64,000 nucleotides of DNA from Scilla litardierei (lineage: Eukaryota > Streptophyta > Magnoliopsida > Asparagales > Asparagaceae). The notes beneath the pieces are model-generated. The model saw only the letters and a program-made list of their open reading frames with translations. It made no database searches and had not been told where the DNA came from. The position numbers were made by a program, and so were the translations under genes. Shown one piece after another: positions 42,194 through 52,902 of this stretch (position 1 is its first letter; the number at the start of each line of letters is the position of its first letter). The stretch spans positions 103,276,037-103,340,036 of the forward strand of contig CM061139.1 in NCBI GenBank assembly GCA_030789695.1. Direction: 5' to 3'.

Positions 42194-42839
42194 GATAAAG
42201 CTCTAGAGGCCGTTTAGATGAAATGCTTTTCTTAGGTTTGAATGACGATTTCGGAAGTTTGGCTCGTTGACATGAGTCACAAAGCTTTTCTTTTGCAAAG
42301 TAAGCTTAGGAAATCCTTTAATAGAATTTAACTTGGATAGCTTAAAAAGTGTTCCAAAGTTCACATGACAAAAACGTCGGTGCCATACGTGTTGTTCACT
42401 TGTGTTGGCAATGAGACATTGTTCATGTGACTTGGGGATATCTAGGATATATATATATCCTTATGGCGTGTGCCAGAAAATAACAAATTATTATTATTTT
42501 TACTAAAAATATGACACATTCCTTTCGCAAAGCTAACCTTGTAACCCTTGTCACAAAGTTGGCTTATTGAAATGAGATTGTGATTTAAGCCTTTAACAAG
42601 GTAAACATCACTTATTAGAGGTTTAGATGGGTTACCAACTTTACCAACACCAATGATGGTTCCGCTCTCGTTGCCTCCAAAGACTACTTGGTTCCCATTC
42701 TCAATGGGCACCACTCCGGAGAGCAATTGAGCTTCACCTGTCATGTGTTTTGAACACCCGCTATCGAGTATCCACACATCCTTGGAGCTAAATTTGGATT
42801 TGTTGCTCCGTTTCTTTTTCTTGAGTACCTAAATATAAA
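42194..42839 (-). pseudogene. Sirevirus-like copia protease and pre-integrase, truncated (D')
   Basis: Minus-strand copy of the same gene as in element D. The open part 42777-42442 has WILDSGCSKHMTGEAQLLSG (protease, catalytic DSG) and then VVFGGNESGTIIGVGKVGN. After a stop at 42442 the homology continues through the integrase zinc-finger region (CDSCQRGKL-type DNA) to SFKPKK and is lost at about 42194. Most of integrase and all of RT are missing, so this is a 5' part of an element truncated by C' or by deletion. Confidence 0.88.
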
Positions 42840-42898
42840 AATATCATTCCATGGTACCCAATGTCATTGGGTCCTAAAAGATTAGACCTTTGGAAGCC
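42840..42898 (-). other. gag/pol spacer with GT...AG ends (D')
   Basis: A 59-base segment on the minus strand starting GTCTAATCTTTTAGG and ending TATATTTAG. It contains the gag stop and separates WLPK from VLKKKKR. The homologous segment in D is 60 bases (55156-55215). Confidence 0.5.
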
Positions 42899-45175
42899 AA
42901 CTCCAATTGGACTTAGACTTCCCAACATAATCATCATTGTGCACTACATACATGAAATAAGAATTTATGTAAGCTTATTTTTCATGCATGCTAGTGTCCT
43001 TCGGGCCCCAAATAGTGAATGTCTTGGGAGCCCTATTCCTATTGGGAGCATGCATACGTTGTTGATGTCTACGTGATGCATGTGGCCTACGAGGAGGTGG
43101 CCTATGAAATGCATGACGTGGATAAGCATATGGCACATGATGAAATGGTGGTGGTGACATATGATATGGTGCATGATGGTAATCATTCATATGGTAGTGA
43201 TGTGGATGAACATATGCATGTGGAGGAACACGTGCATGAGGGTGTCTCACTTGGTGTGCACGTGCTCGTGGACATGGAGCATAAAAATCATCATAATTGT
43301 GAACCGGTGGAGTAGGATGTGTGTTCCTACGTGGCATAGTATTAGTGTACATAAATGCATGACCCTTCTTTGTAGGTCCACCCAAAGTGGGTTTCTTTCC
43401 AAATGGGGATGTGTACGAAATGGAAGCACTATTTGTAGATGAACTACCAATGGGGTGTTTGCTCCTACTCGTTGAGGCTTCGGAAGATGGCCTAACAAAG
43501 GTGGTGGACGATTTGGATGAGTTTCCCATTTTATACCCCAAGCCAATACGATGATTGGCCGGAAGTAAGTTATTTAGGATATTATCCAAATGGTCCTAAC
43601 CTTTATTGAATTTATTAATTCGGCCTAATGTGGACTCATACTTCTCGGTGAGAGAAAGTATATAAGCATCCAAAGTGGACACTTGAGTAGTGAGTACATA
43701 AACATGAGACTTGAGATTCTCATTCTCAATACTCAAAGTTGAGTTTCGAGAAATCCACTCCGCTATCTCGTGTTCCTCCGAGTCCTTAATATGAACATGC
43801 TCAAGTTGAGATTTGAGATTTACAATCTCATTTCTCAAGCCTTCAACAACAGTGTCGTTGTTGATGACGATAGGCTTAGGTGAGGTTTGGAGACTAGTTA
43901 GCTCATCTTTAGTCTTAGTATATCTATTTACTAGTTTAGAATACTTAGACCAAATTTGCTCGTTAGCTAATCTAAGGTCATCCATCGTTACCTCATCGCC
44001 TTCATCCTCGCTTTCATCGGAGGAGGACTCTTGATCATGTTCCTCTCTCTCCATGAAGCACATGTGTGCTTGCTCCACTTGTTCATCATCCGACACTCCA
44101 CTTGAGGAGTCCTCGTCGGAGTCGGTGAATGTGCCGACAAGCCCTTTCTTGTACCCTTTCTTGTACTTTCGTGACTTGTCGAACTTTGGCGCCTTCCATT
44201 TCTCCTTTTGTTTGTTTTGAGGACAATCCGCTTTGATGTGTCCTGGCTTGTTGCATTTAAAACACAAAGGAGCGGAGGCGTTAGTAGAACTAAATTTAGA
44301 TTTGTTCTTGAATTTACCTTTCCGGAAGAATTGGTTGAACTTCTTTGCCATAAGGGCAATGGATTCTAAGTCCAACTCGTCTTCCGATTCTTCATCATCG
44401 GTAGAAGTAGATGGAGCGGCCTTGAACGCAATCGTATTTTTCTTCGGCTCGTCTTGCTTCAAGTACGACTTCATCTTGTCCTGCATCTTTAGTTTACTAT
44501 CCTTGCGTACCTCATAAGACATCAAGGTACCCATTAGTTTACGACAGTATACTTATTCATATCGTTACCTTCCTCGATGGCGAAGGTACGCTTTTCCCAA
44601 TAAGAAGGAAGTCCGTCAATAATCTTTGAGACTTTCCCCTTTTGGGTGCAAGTCTTTCCAAGAGCCTCCAACTCATTGGTAATGTCAACGAAGCGAGCAT
44701 AGTACTCCTTCATCTTCTCACCCTATTGCATGTGAAATAATTCGTAATCTTTATTTACAACAGTGAGTTTGGAGTCTCTTACCCTACTCGTTCCTTCATG
44801 CAAGATGAGGAGTGAGTTCCAGATTTGATATGCACTCTTACATGTGCATATCTTGTTGAAGTCTTCGGGCTCCAATGCACATTGCAAGGCATTCATTGCC
44901 TTGGCATTGTTTACCTCTGCGGCGACCTCCGCGGTAGTCCACTTAGCGAAGTCTTGTTCGGCGGGCTCGACATACTCCGTCAACGTAGCTCTCCATAGTG
45001 AAGTGCTCCGGAGGAACGTTTCCATCTGGCATTTCCAGTACCCATAATTGGCACCGTTGAAGTAGGGAGGCCTAGTTGAGGAGTGTCCTTCCATCACCGA
45101 AGAAGCTCATTCACAGTTCCTGAAGGTGCTATAGTCTGAAGGTGGACGAACGTTCTTGTTGTCGTTGGTAGACAT
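42899..45175 (-). pseudogene. Sirevirus-like copia gag, degenerate (D')
   Basis: Starts at ATG 45175 (MSTNDNKNVRPPSDY), 14 bases inside the primer site. The DUF4219-type N-terminus STRPPYFNGANYGYWKCQM is intact here, whereas D has a stop at the Trp. Stops occur where D has Gly (near 45105) and Gln (near 44725), with a frameshift near 44540. The long open part 44534-43596 contains the zinc knuckle CFKCNKPGHIKADCP, Lys-rich and acidic Ser/Glu stretches and a coiled coil. The His/Pro-rich C-terminal part (43589-42975) follows another frameshift. It is a pseudogene. Confidence 0.92.
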
Positions 45176-45188
45176 AGCTATGAACTTG

Positions 45189-45200
45189 GCTCTGATACCA
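45189..45200 (-). other. primer-binding site, initiator tRNA-Met (D')
   Basis: GCTCTGATACCA on the plus strand, complement of TGGTATCAGAGC, two bases from the LTR. It orients D' on the minus strand with its 5' LTR to the right. Confidence 0.93.
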
Positions 45201-45202
45201 AA

Positions 45203-46934
45203 TATAATGCCCTGATAGCTACTACACAAGTACTAGAGGGGGGGTGAATAGTACTTTAAAATAATCAAGAGTATAATTACTAATTATCGTGTAAACTCAA
45301 CCAACAATGCGGAAATGAAAATAGACAACATTAAAAGACAAGCGCAAACAAGCGAGGTAACGGGTTCGGATCCACCCAAGTCTTCCCGACTTGTTCCCGG
45401 TGATCCTACGTCCCAAACACCCAGATCCCCTCCGGCTACTTGAGTTAGAATCCTCTAACCCAAGTTCGCACTATGAAATTCTTGTAGAAAACCTCTACAA
45501 GATCAAATCATACACAAATGAAAATGTGCCTCCCACAAACCGGGATCACAAACTTCTCTCACAACCGAGAGATAAACTTGCAATATCAAAGTAAATGAAA
45601 CAATAAACACTTACCAACAAAATCCTCTGCCTTGAGTAAACTTACGATTTTAGGGCAAGGAAGATTTTGAGGAAGAAGAAGTCACCAAACCCTAGCTCCA
45701 CCAAGATGAACAGCGATCGAAGGCTAGGATGGAGATGGTGACTTTGAATCAAGCTCTTGGCTTGAGTGTCTCACATTGAAGAGAATCTCTCTTGAGGAAA
45801 TTTGGGCTCAAGGAGTTTGGAGAGATTCTATGTGAGAAGAGGAAGCTTAGAAATGAGAATTAAATGCTTCTCTTTGAATCTCTAGATCATAATAAATGTC
45901 AGCCTTGAATGCTAGGAAAAAGCATCTCAAGTATATATATAGGATAGAGAGAAGAGAGAAGGAAAATTCGTAGCATTTAATGCTCCAACGGCTCTATTCT
46001 GAAGCAGTCTAATCGGTCTAAGAAGGATCACTGACCGAATAGTTTTGCAACTAGTAGGTCGGTGATTCTTCATGGACCGACTAGATGGCAGACAACCAAG
46101 ATAGTGAATTCAAGGTGATAGAACTAGTCGGTCTAAGAAGACTTGCCAACCGACTAGTTTGATAACTAGTCGGTCGGTGAGTGTTCTTTGACCGACTAAG
46201 AGTTGAAATTCAATAGGCTGAATACAAGAAGAGCTAGTCGGTCTAAGAACAAATTCCAACCGACTAGTTTCACAACTAGTCGGTCGATGGTTGTTCTTGG
46301 ACCGACTAAGAGTAAACAGTAGCTCAGGCTGAAAAGTTAACGTATAACTAGTCGGTCTAAGAAGGATTCCTAACCGACTAGTTTGACAACTAGTCGGTCG
46401 GTGAACCTTCTTGGACCGACTAATTAGTCAACAGTGCCTAGGCTGAATTGAGCAAGGAGATCTAGTCGGTTCAAGAAGGATTCTTAACCGACTAGATGAC
46501 AATCTAGTTGGTTGGTTCTTCTTCTTGAACCAACTAAGATGCACTAGAAGCCGCGAAATGAAGCGTGAAGCTTCGGGAAAGTTTCTATGGGCTTCTAAGA
46601 TAATCCTAGCTCTAAGATATGAGTGTTATGAAGATTATAATGTAAGTCCTACGCAAGGCTTAACATTCTACGAAAAGAAGCTAGAAGATTATAAAATAAA
46701 CTAGACGAACCGTCTTCAAAGCTTCAATCCGAATCTCTTGACTTCAATAATGCTCCTAGAGCTTCAACGAAGCTTCAGGCACACGATCACGCACTTTGAG
46801 AAGTCTTGAGACGTCGCTTTTGATGTACATAGAATTTTGGCGACGATCTCCATAACTGCGCTCACAAAGAGTTAGTTCACGATATTTATGTTTGTTCATC
46901 ATCAAAACCAAATCCGGGGAATCAATACTCAACA
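45203..46934 (-). mobile_element. 5' LTR of D' (Sirevirus-like)
   Basis: Matches LTR D (51324-52875) in reverse. The outer end AATCAATACTCAACA equals the start of D (TGTTGAGTATTGATT). The inner end is TATAATGCCCTGATAG where D has TGTAATGCCC, so the terminal TG is mutated. 46010-46530 is an array of nested inverted repeats built from AGTCGGTC / GACCGACT. At 1732 bases it is longer than LTR D (1552) because it has more array sequence. Confidence 0.9.
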
Positions 46935-48335
46935 ACACTTACAATCACCTATGCCTTGAAGTAGAACTTGAAGGAGAAGTGTGTTGTGTGTTGAAGAACT
47001 CTCTTGAAAGAGAGGAAAGCTCTTTCTCTTGACTGTACCAAATACCTAGAAGAAGTGTCTTTGGTTCTAGATTGGAGAGCAAAAGATCAAAGATAGGAAT
47101 TCTTAGGGCTTTTGGAGTTGAGAGCTTTAAGCTTGAATGAATGAGAGAGAGACTTGATTCAACTTGGTTACGAGGCTCTCAATGGAACAATAGAAGCTCC
47201 TTATATAGGTTTCTGAACCCATACAAATAGAATTAGCAAAAATCCCTTAGGAATCCGTGAGAAAACTCTCAATGGATAGAATCTGCGCTCGCGACAGTCG
47301 ACTGTTGAGGAAACCACAGTCGACTGCTGCACAGTCAAATAGGGTAGGTGAGAATTCATAACAGTAACTTACCATGTGGACAATCGACTGATGAAGGATA
47401 GACAGTCGACTGTTAAACCAACAGGCGACTGTAAATCCTACTACAGGCGACTGGCCGAAGATGGGTAAGTTGAAGAAGTCTGGAAAAATATCTGGGAGAA
47501 CAGGACAGACGACTGACGAGGAGATAACAGTTGACAGTTAATCAGAACAGGCGACTGTAAATCCTTCTACAGGCACTGTCAAAAACCCTGAGATTTTCCA
47601 GAGAGCTGAGTCAACAAATTTGCTCACAGACAGATGACTGTTGCAGCATTGACAGTCGACTGGTCCATTGGACAGTTGACTGTAAATTCAGCATTAGTCG
47701 ACTGGCCATAAAAGACAGATCAAAAGATCTTGGGCAAAAGACAGACAGTTGACTGATTTACAAAACACAGTCGACAGTCACTTGGACAGGCGACTGTAAA
47801 TCGTTCATGAGTCGCCTGTGGGAATTAAAACAGAGAAGCCCAAACAAGACTGTAAAAGTTTGTGCATAACAGGAGACTGTAGAACAAAACACAGTCGACT
47901 GTTTTTGAGACATGCGACTGTAAAATGTTCAGCAGTCGACTGTTATAAACAATACAAGCACAATCAATAAAGAAATGAATTGGAATCTAAGGACGATTGA
48001 ACAAATGATGTCCCAAGACTGAAATGACAATGTGTGTGTGCTCCAACAATGTTCTACTTCTAAGCTACATACTAGAAGAGATATAAGAAATTTACATTGA
48101 CGAAAACTCTCTTCTATCCAACGCATGAGCTTGAAGTCTTCATGGAGCTTCAATCATCATCTACGATCATCCAATCCATTTTATTTGCTTTCAATGATCT
48201 TTGAGTGTCATCCATTGCAAGTAGATCTTCATAATCAGCTTAGGCAATGGATTAACTGCAAAATAGGGGATTAGATACAAGTATTTATGTTTGCTCATCA
48301 TTAACACCAAGTAGGGAGAAGTCCAATACTCAACA
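46935..48335 (-). mobile_element. partial Sirevirus-like LTR F
   Basis: The right end, TTTATGTTTGCTCATCAT...CCAATACTCAACA, parallels the outer end of LTRs D and D', so it is a related LTR on the minus strand, truncated on the left where D' begins. Its array word differs: CAGTCGACTG and one-arm variants, more than 15 times between 47294 and 47942. No coding sequence. Confidence 0.75.
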
Positions 48336-48565
48336 TCACAGTCCCAACACGTTCACTACATAGGACAACTTATCTCTTGTTTTTCTAACGAAATACTTTC
48401 CTCCAGGAAAAACTGTAAGCTATGCAAAGAGATCACTAATTTCAAGCAATCGGAGCAAGAGTCTCTATATGAAGCTTAGGAGAGGTTTAAGGACCTCAAA
48501 AGACTCTGCCCCCACCACGGTGTGCCAGATTGGTTTCTTATTTAGGCCTTCTACAACGGGCTAAC
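48336..48565 (+). pseudogene. fragment of gypsy gag (Tat/Athila-like)
   Basis: Reads FLTKYFPPGKTVSYAKR, then after a one-base shift ITNFKQSEQESLYEA, a TAG, ERFKDLKRLCPHHGVPDWF, a TAG, and AFYNGL, cut by family C at 48566. This is the core gag motif of Tat/Athila gypsy elements (LxKFFPP...ESxYEAWERFKxLxxxCPHHG...FYNGL). Two stops and a frameshift in about 60 codons make it an old fragment. It is the only autonomous-type gypsy coding DNA I recognise in the window. Confidence 0.88.
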
Positions 48566-51170
48566 TGATGGGTATTTTGGGTCCTTAGTGCCATAAATAC
48601 GACGTCCAGCCTAAGTCGGTCGGACGAAGTTATCAAATAAGCAACTGAAAAATTAATTTAAAACAATTTCAAGTTAAGCCCTAATGGGAACAAACCCTAG
48701 CCAAGATTTCTACTATCCCGGGGTTGGGTCCGACCAACCCCTAAGTATACATCTATCTAACATATGCAATTTATAAATGCATGCTTAATTTAAACTACAT
48801 ACCGTTCACTTCGTTTCCGATGAATACGAAGCGTCGTTTTCAGTAACATTTCTTTGGCCCCCGTGCTGATTCTCCCAAGCCACACCGTGTCCCGAGTCGA
48901 ACCGCTTCCCAAACCACACCGTGTCCCGAGGCGAGCAACACCCTTGTCGCTAAGCCAACCACGCACTGAAGAAGATTTCACCTTGAGTGGATCCTTCGTC
49001 AAGACTTTGGATCCGATCCAAGCTCCTTCGTAGCTTTACAAGACACCGAACAGGAGCAAGGCAGAAATTTAGGGAGAAATAAAATATTTAATTTAAGCTC
49101 AAATCTGGGCTTGCTCACGTTTAATAGAGCTATTCAGATCTGGAGCTTGGGACAAGTTTCAAGGAGGGGAGTATGCCCCTATTTATATAGGCGGCTGACC
49201 CCTCCCCTTTACTCCATATCCGATGTGGGACTAAAAGATTTAGGAGAAAAATTAATTAAAGTTTGCCTTTCACAAAGGCCAAACTTTGATGAATTTTTGA
49301 TCCCTCACCGTTGGGCTTCACAAGTGATACAACCTATCAAATCGAAGAGGGTTGAACGGTGAACGCATAGGTTCGAACAGTACTCAATTCCGACCTCGTT
49401 TGATCCCTCAAACAAGTGTCCAAAGATAGCCCAAACTCAGTTTTTCGCAAAAAAACTGAGCCGTTACAAAAAACAGCAAGCCAGGTTTGCAACCCTAGGT
49501 GTGGGGCCCACTGCATAGGCCCCACGCATCAGCATGCACCCAGCATTAGCTGGCGCATGCACAGCATGCGGGCACACGCCCGTGGGCACAGCACACGGGC
49601 ACGCGCCCGCGTTCAGCGGCGGGCCCTGCCTGCTATAGGCGGGCGCGGGCGCGCATGCGCCCGCTTGCTTCAGACGGGCACGGCACGTGCCCACCTTTGT
49701 GGGCGTGAGCCTGTCTCACGGGCATGTGCGTGGGTCGAGCACCCGCTGAAGCGGGCCCGACCCGTAATGTCATATTTGGGCCTTTATCGTTGTTTTGGCT
49801 CTATTTTGCACGTTTGGTGTCCGTTTTTGACGAGGTTTGAACCTCCGATTAGACCGGGAATATCCCGTCATCCAGGTAACCATTTAAACGTGTTTAAATA
49901 TGTATGTAAACATTTTAAGACACATTTAATTCTCCTTTTGCATCATATGCAAAATTCTCCCATCTTTTAATGTTGTAAACTTATATCGCAAACTCTTTGC
50001 GACTTATAAAATCCATTTGCATCCAATACAAATGAACTAAGGGTAAATATCACCCAACATCTCCCACTTGCACTGAGAATCATTTATCCCGAATACAGGA
50101 ACTAACTGCAAACTCTTTGCAGTTTTCTATCCCTGGCATCAAATGCATATTCTCCCTAATTTCTACATATTACATGACGAAGGTCTCACTCTGTATGAGA
50201 CCATACAGCCTGACCCTACTACAGGTAGTGCTCGAAACCCCAGATGGCAGAGACCATGATCAGTAGGTGCCGTCCCTGTTTCGGTATCATACTTATGTGG
50301 TTAACTTATTGACATGAGTATTGTTGGGACCACCCTGACTGTATCTGTGATGAATACCATAGTTATAGTCTCTTCGTCAAAACTATGCCGCTTAGTCAAG
50401 CCTAGGATATGGTCAACTGTCAACCCTACCAGCTCAAACTTGGTTAGTCTCCATCAATCTTTAGTTAAATAATGTTGGACTTCTTCCAACATACTCTGGC
50501 CAGAGTTTTCACTAAAAGATCGAACTAACACCGTGACACTAACTCCTATTGACCGGGAGAGACGAATCCTATCTTGGTCATTACTCTCTTCGCACGTTTC
50601 AAGTGTCACCCAACCAAAGACCTTTCAACGGGGCTTGCACCGAGGTTAGATCAGTGATCTAAGTGACACCGTTCTCGTCATCAAGTCAAAAGACCAACTT
50701 ACCTATCATCACTAAGAGTTATCATTGACAGATTGGTCAATCATAACCATATGATAACTCTAGTTGGGTCGTTCAGTGAACTCATTCTCCAATGAGCACA
50801 TGTGTCTCGTCTTCGACTTCGCCAAGTCAAACGACCATGGGATCATCGTCACCACTGTATGGTGAAGTCTAAGACACAATGGTCTATCCGATGTTTCAAT
50901 ATCCTTTTCTCGAAACATCTATGACCACGAACATTTCAGACTTATGCTATTAACGGTCAAACAATTCTCTATGATCGAGATCCTCATTTCGATACTTGTT
51001 TAACCTTGCATTAAGTCTTCAGATTTTACCTAAGTTCTAATGATGACTACATTATTATTAAACTTAGGTAAATTCTTACCAAACAGCTTACTGTTATTTT
51101 GAACAAGATGTTTGTACACTTACTTAAAGATAAGTTTCCTCGAGTTCGAGTGCATATCTATCTCCCAACA
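48566..51170 (-). mobile_element. copia LTR, family C (second copy)
   Basis: TGATGGGTATTTTGGG...TATCTCCCAACA, about 2.6 kb, inserted in the gypsy gag fragment and collinear with C'. On the minus strand the right end follows GAGTGCAAGTGAAAGA, a copia polypurine tract, so it is a 3' LTR. A second tract-plus-TGTTGGG junction lies inside it at 50060-50080 (minus: GTGCAAGTGGGAGATGTTGGG). The true LTR could therefore be only 48566-50064, with 50065-51170 a 3' untranslated region. The GC-rich block near 49500-49750 gives spurious ORFs. Confidence 0.7.
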
Positions 51171-51323
51171 TCTTTCACTTGCACTCAGGCCCATTTATCC
51201 CGGCATCTTATATCGCATTTACACATAAGTCTTTACAGACTTTATGTGACAGAGCCTTTGTGAGTGAATCTACTAAACCGTCTATTTATGTTAGACCATA
51301 TAATTGGATCTTATCCAAATAAT
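51171..51323 (-). pseudogene. end of copia pol (RNase H tail), family C
   Basis: The minus strand from 51283 reads DGLVDSLTKALSHKVCKDL, matching the usual IADPLTKAL-type end of copia RNase H. It is followed by the polypurine tract and the LTR. Only the last 40 or so codons remain. The rest was removed or displaced where element D starts at 51324. Confidence 0.7.
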
Positions 51324-52875
51324 TGTTGAGTATTGATTCCCCGGATTTGGTTTTGATGATGAACAAACATAAATATCGTGAACTAACTCTTTGTGAGCGC
51401 AGTTATGGAGATCGTCGCCAAAATTCTATGAACATCAAAAGCGACGTCTCAAAACTTCTCAAAGCACATGATCATGTGCCTGAAGCTTCGTTGAAGCTCT
51501 AGGAGCATTATTGAAGTCAAGAGATTCGGATTGAAGCTTTTGAAGACGGTTCGTCAAGTTTTATTTGTAGTCTTCTAGCTTTTTTCGTAGAATGTTAAGC
51601 CTTGAGTAGGTCTTACATGATTATCTTCATAACGCTCATATCTTAGAGCTAGGATTAGCTTAGAAGCCCATAGAAACTTTCCCGAAGCTTCACGCTTCAT
51701 TTCGCGGCTTCTTGTGCATCTTAGTTGGTTCAAGAAGAAGAACCAACCGACTAGATGACAATCTAGTCGGTCAGTAATTCTTCTTGAACCGACTATATCT
51801 CCTTGCTAAATTCAGCTCATTCACTGTTTACAGTTAGTCGGTCCAAGAAGGTTCACCGGCCGACTAGTTGTCAAACTAGTCGGTTAGGAATCCTTCTTAG
51901 ACCGACTAGTTATGTCTTTCATTTCTCAGCCTGAGCCACTGTTTACAGTTAGTCGGTCCAAGAACATTCATCGACCGACTAGTTGTGAAACTAGTCGGTT
52001 GGAATTTGTTCTTAGACCGACTAGCTCTACTTGAATTCAACCTATTTTATTTCAACTCTTAGTCGGTCAAAGAACACTCACCGACCGACTAGTTGTCAAA
52101 CTAGTCGGTTGACAAGTCTTCTTAGACCGTCTAGTTCTAACTCCTTGAATTCACTTTATTGGCTGTGAACTAGTTAGTCGGTCCATGTTGAATCACCGAC
52201 CGACTAGTTGTGAATCTAGAGAAGCATTTATTCTCATTTTTCAAGCTTTCATTTCTCACAAGAATCTCTCCCTCACACTTATTCCTCAAGAGAGATTCAT
52301 TGATTGTGAGCCTTTCAAGCCAAGAGCTTGATTCAAGGTCACCAACTCCTCCCTAGGCTTCCATAGCTGGTCAACTTCTTGGAGCTAGTTTGGTGCCTTC
52401 TTCTTCCTCAAAATCCTCCTTGCCCTAATATTGTAAGTTTTACTCAAGGCATAGGATTTTGTTGGTAAGTTTATATTTCATTTACTTCGATATTGCAAGT
52501 GTTTTTCTCTCGGTTGTGAGAGTTGTGTGTGATCCCGGTTTGTAGGAGTCACATTTTCATTTGTGTATGATTTGATCTTGTAGAGGTTTTCTACAAGAAT
52601 TTCATAGTGCAAATTTGAGTTAGAAGTTTCTAACTCAAGTATCCGGAGGGGATCCGGGTGTTTGGGACGTAGGATCACTGGGAACAAGTCAGGGAGACTT
52701 GGGTGGATCTGAACCCGTTATATCATTTGTTTGCGATTGTATTTTATTGTTGTCACATTTTCATTTCCGCATTGTTGGTTGAGTTTGCAAGATAATTAGG
52801 AATTATCCTCTTGATTATTTTAAAGTACTATTCACCCCCCTCTAGTACTTGTGCAGTAGCTATCAGGGCATTACA
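51324..52875 (+). mobile_element. 5' LTR of element D (Sirevirus-like copia)
   Basis: TGTTGAGTATTG...GGGCATTACA, 1552 bases, ending two bases before a perfect primer site. 51723-52205 holds four full and one partial copy of a unit of about 72 bases at 110-115 base spacing. In each unit AGTCGGTCCAAGAA and its complement enclose an inner inverted repeat CCGACTAGTT/AACTAGTCGG. Opie/Ji-type maize Sireviruses are known for comparable LTR palindromes. The left flank is the RNase H tail of family C. Confidence 0.92.
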
Positions 52876-52877
52876 TT

Positions 52878-52889
52878 TGGTATCAGAGC
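52878..52889 (+). other. primer-binding site, initiator tRNA-Met (element D)
   Basis: TGGTATCAGAGC directly after the LTR, the standard plant copia primer site. Confidence 0.95.
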
Positions 52890-52902
52890 GAAGTTCATAG
52901 CT

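Noticed and set aside
42861..43442. plus-strand ORFs of 71, 98 and 93 codons
   Set aside because: Antisense of the His/Tyr-rich tail of D' gag.
47294..47942. CRISPR-like array
   Set aside because: Repeats are only 10 bases, palindromic and irregularly spaced in a plant LTR; no CRISPR features.
49416..49970. 184-codon ORF
   Set aside because: Lies in the GC-rich part of LTR C; not conserved in the C' copy and without homology.
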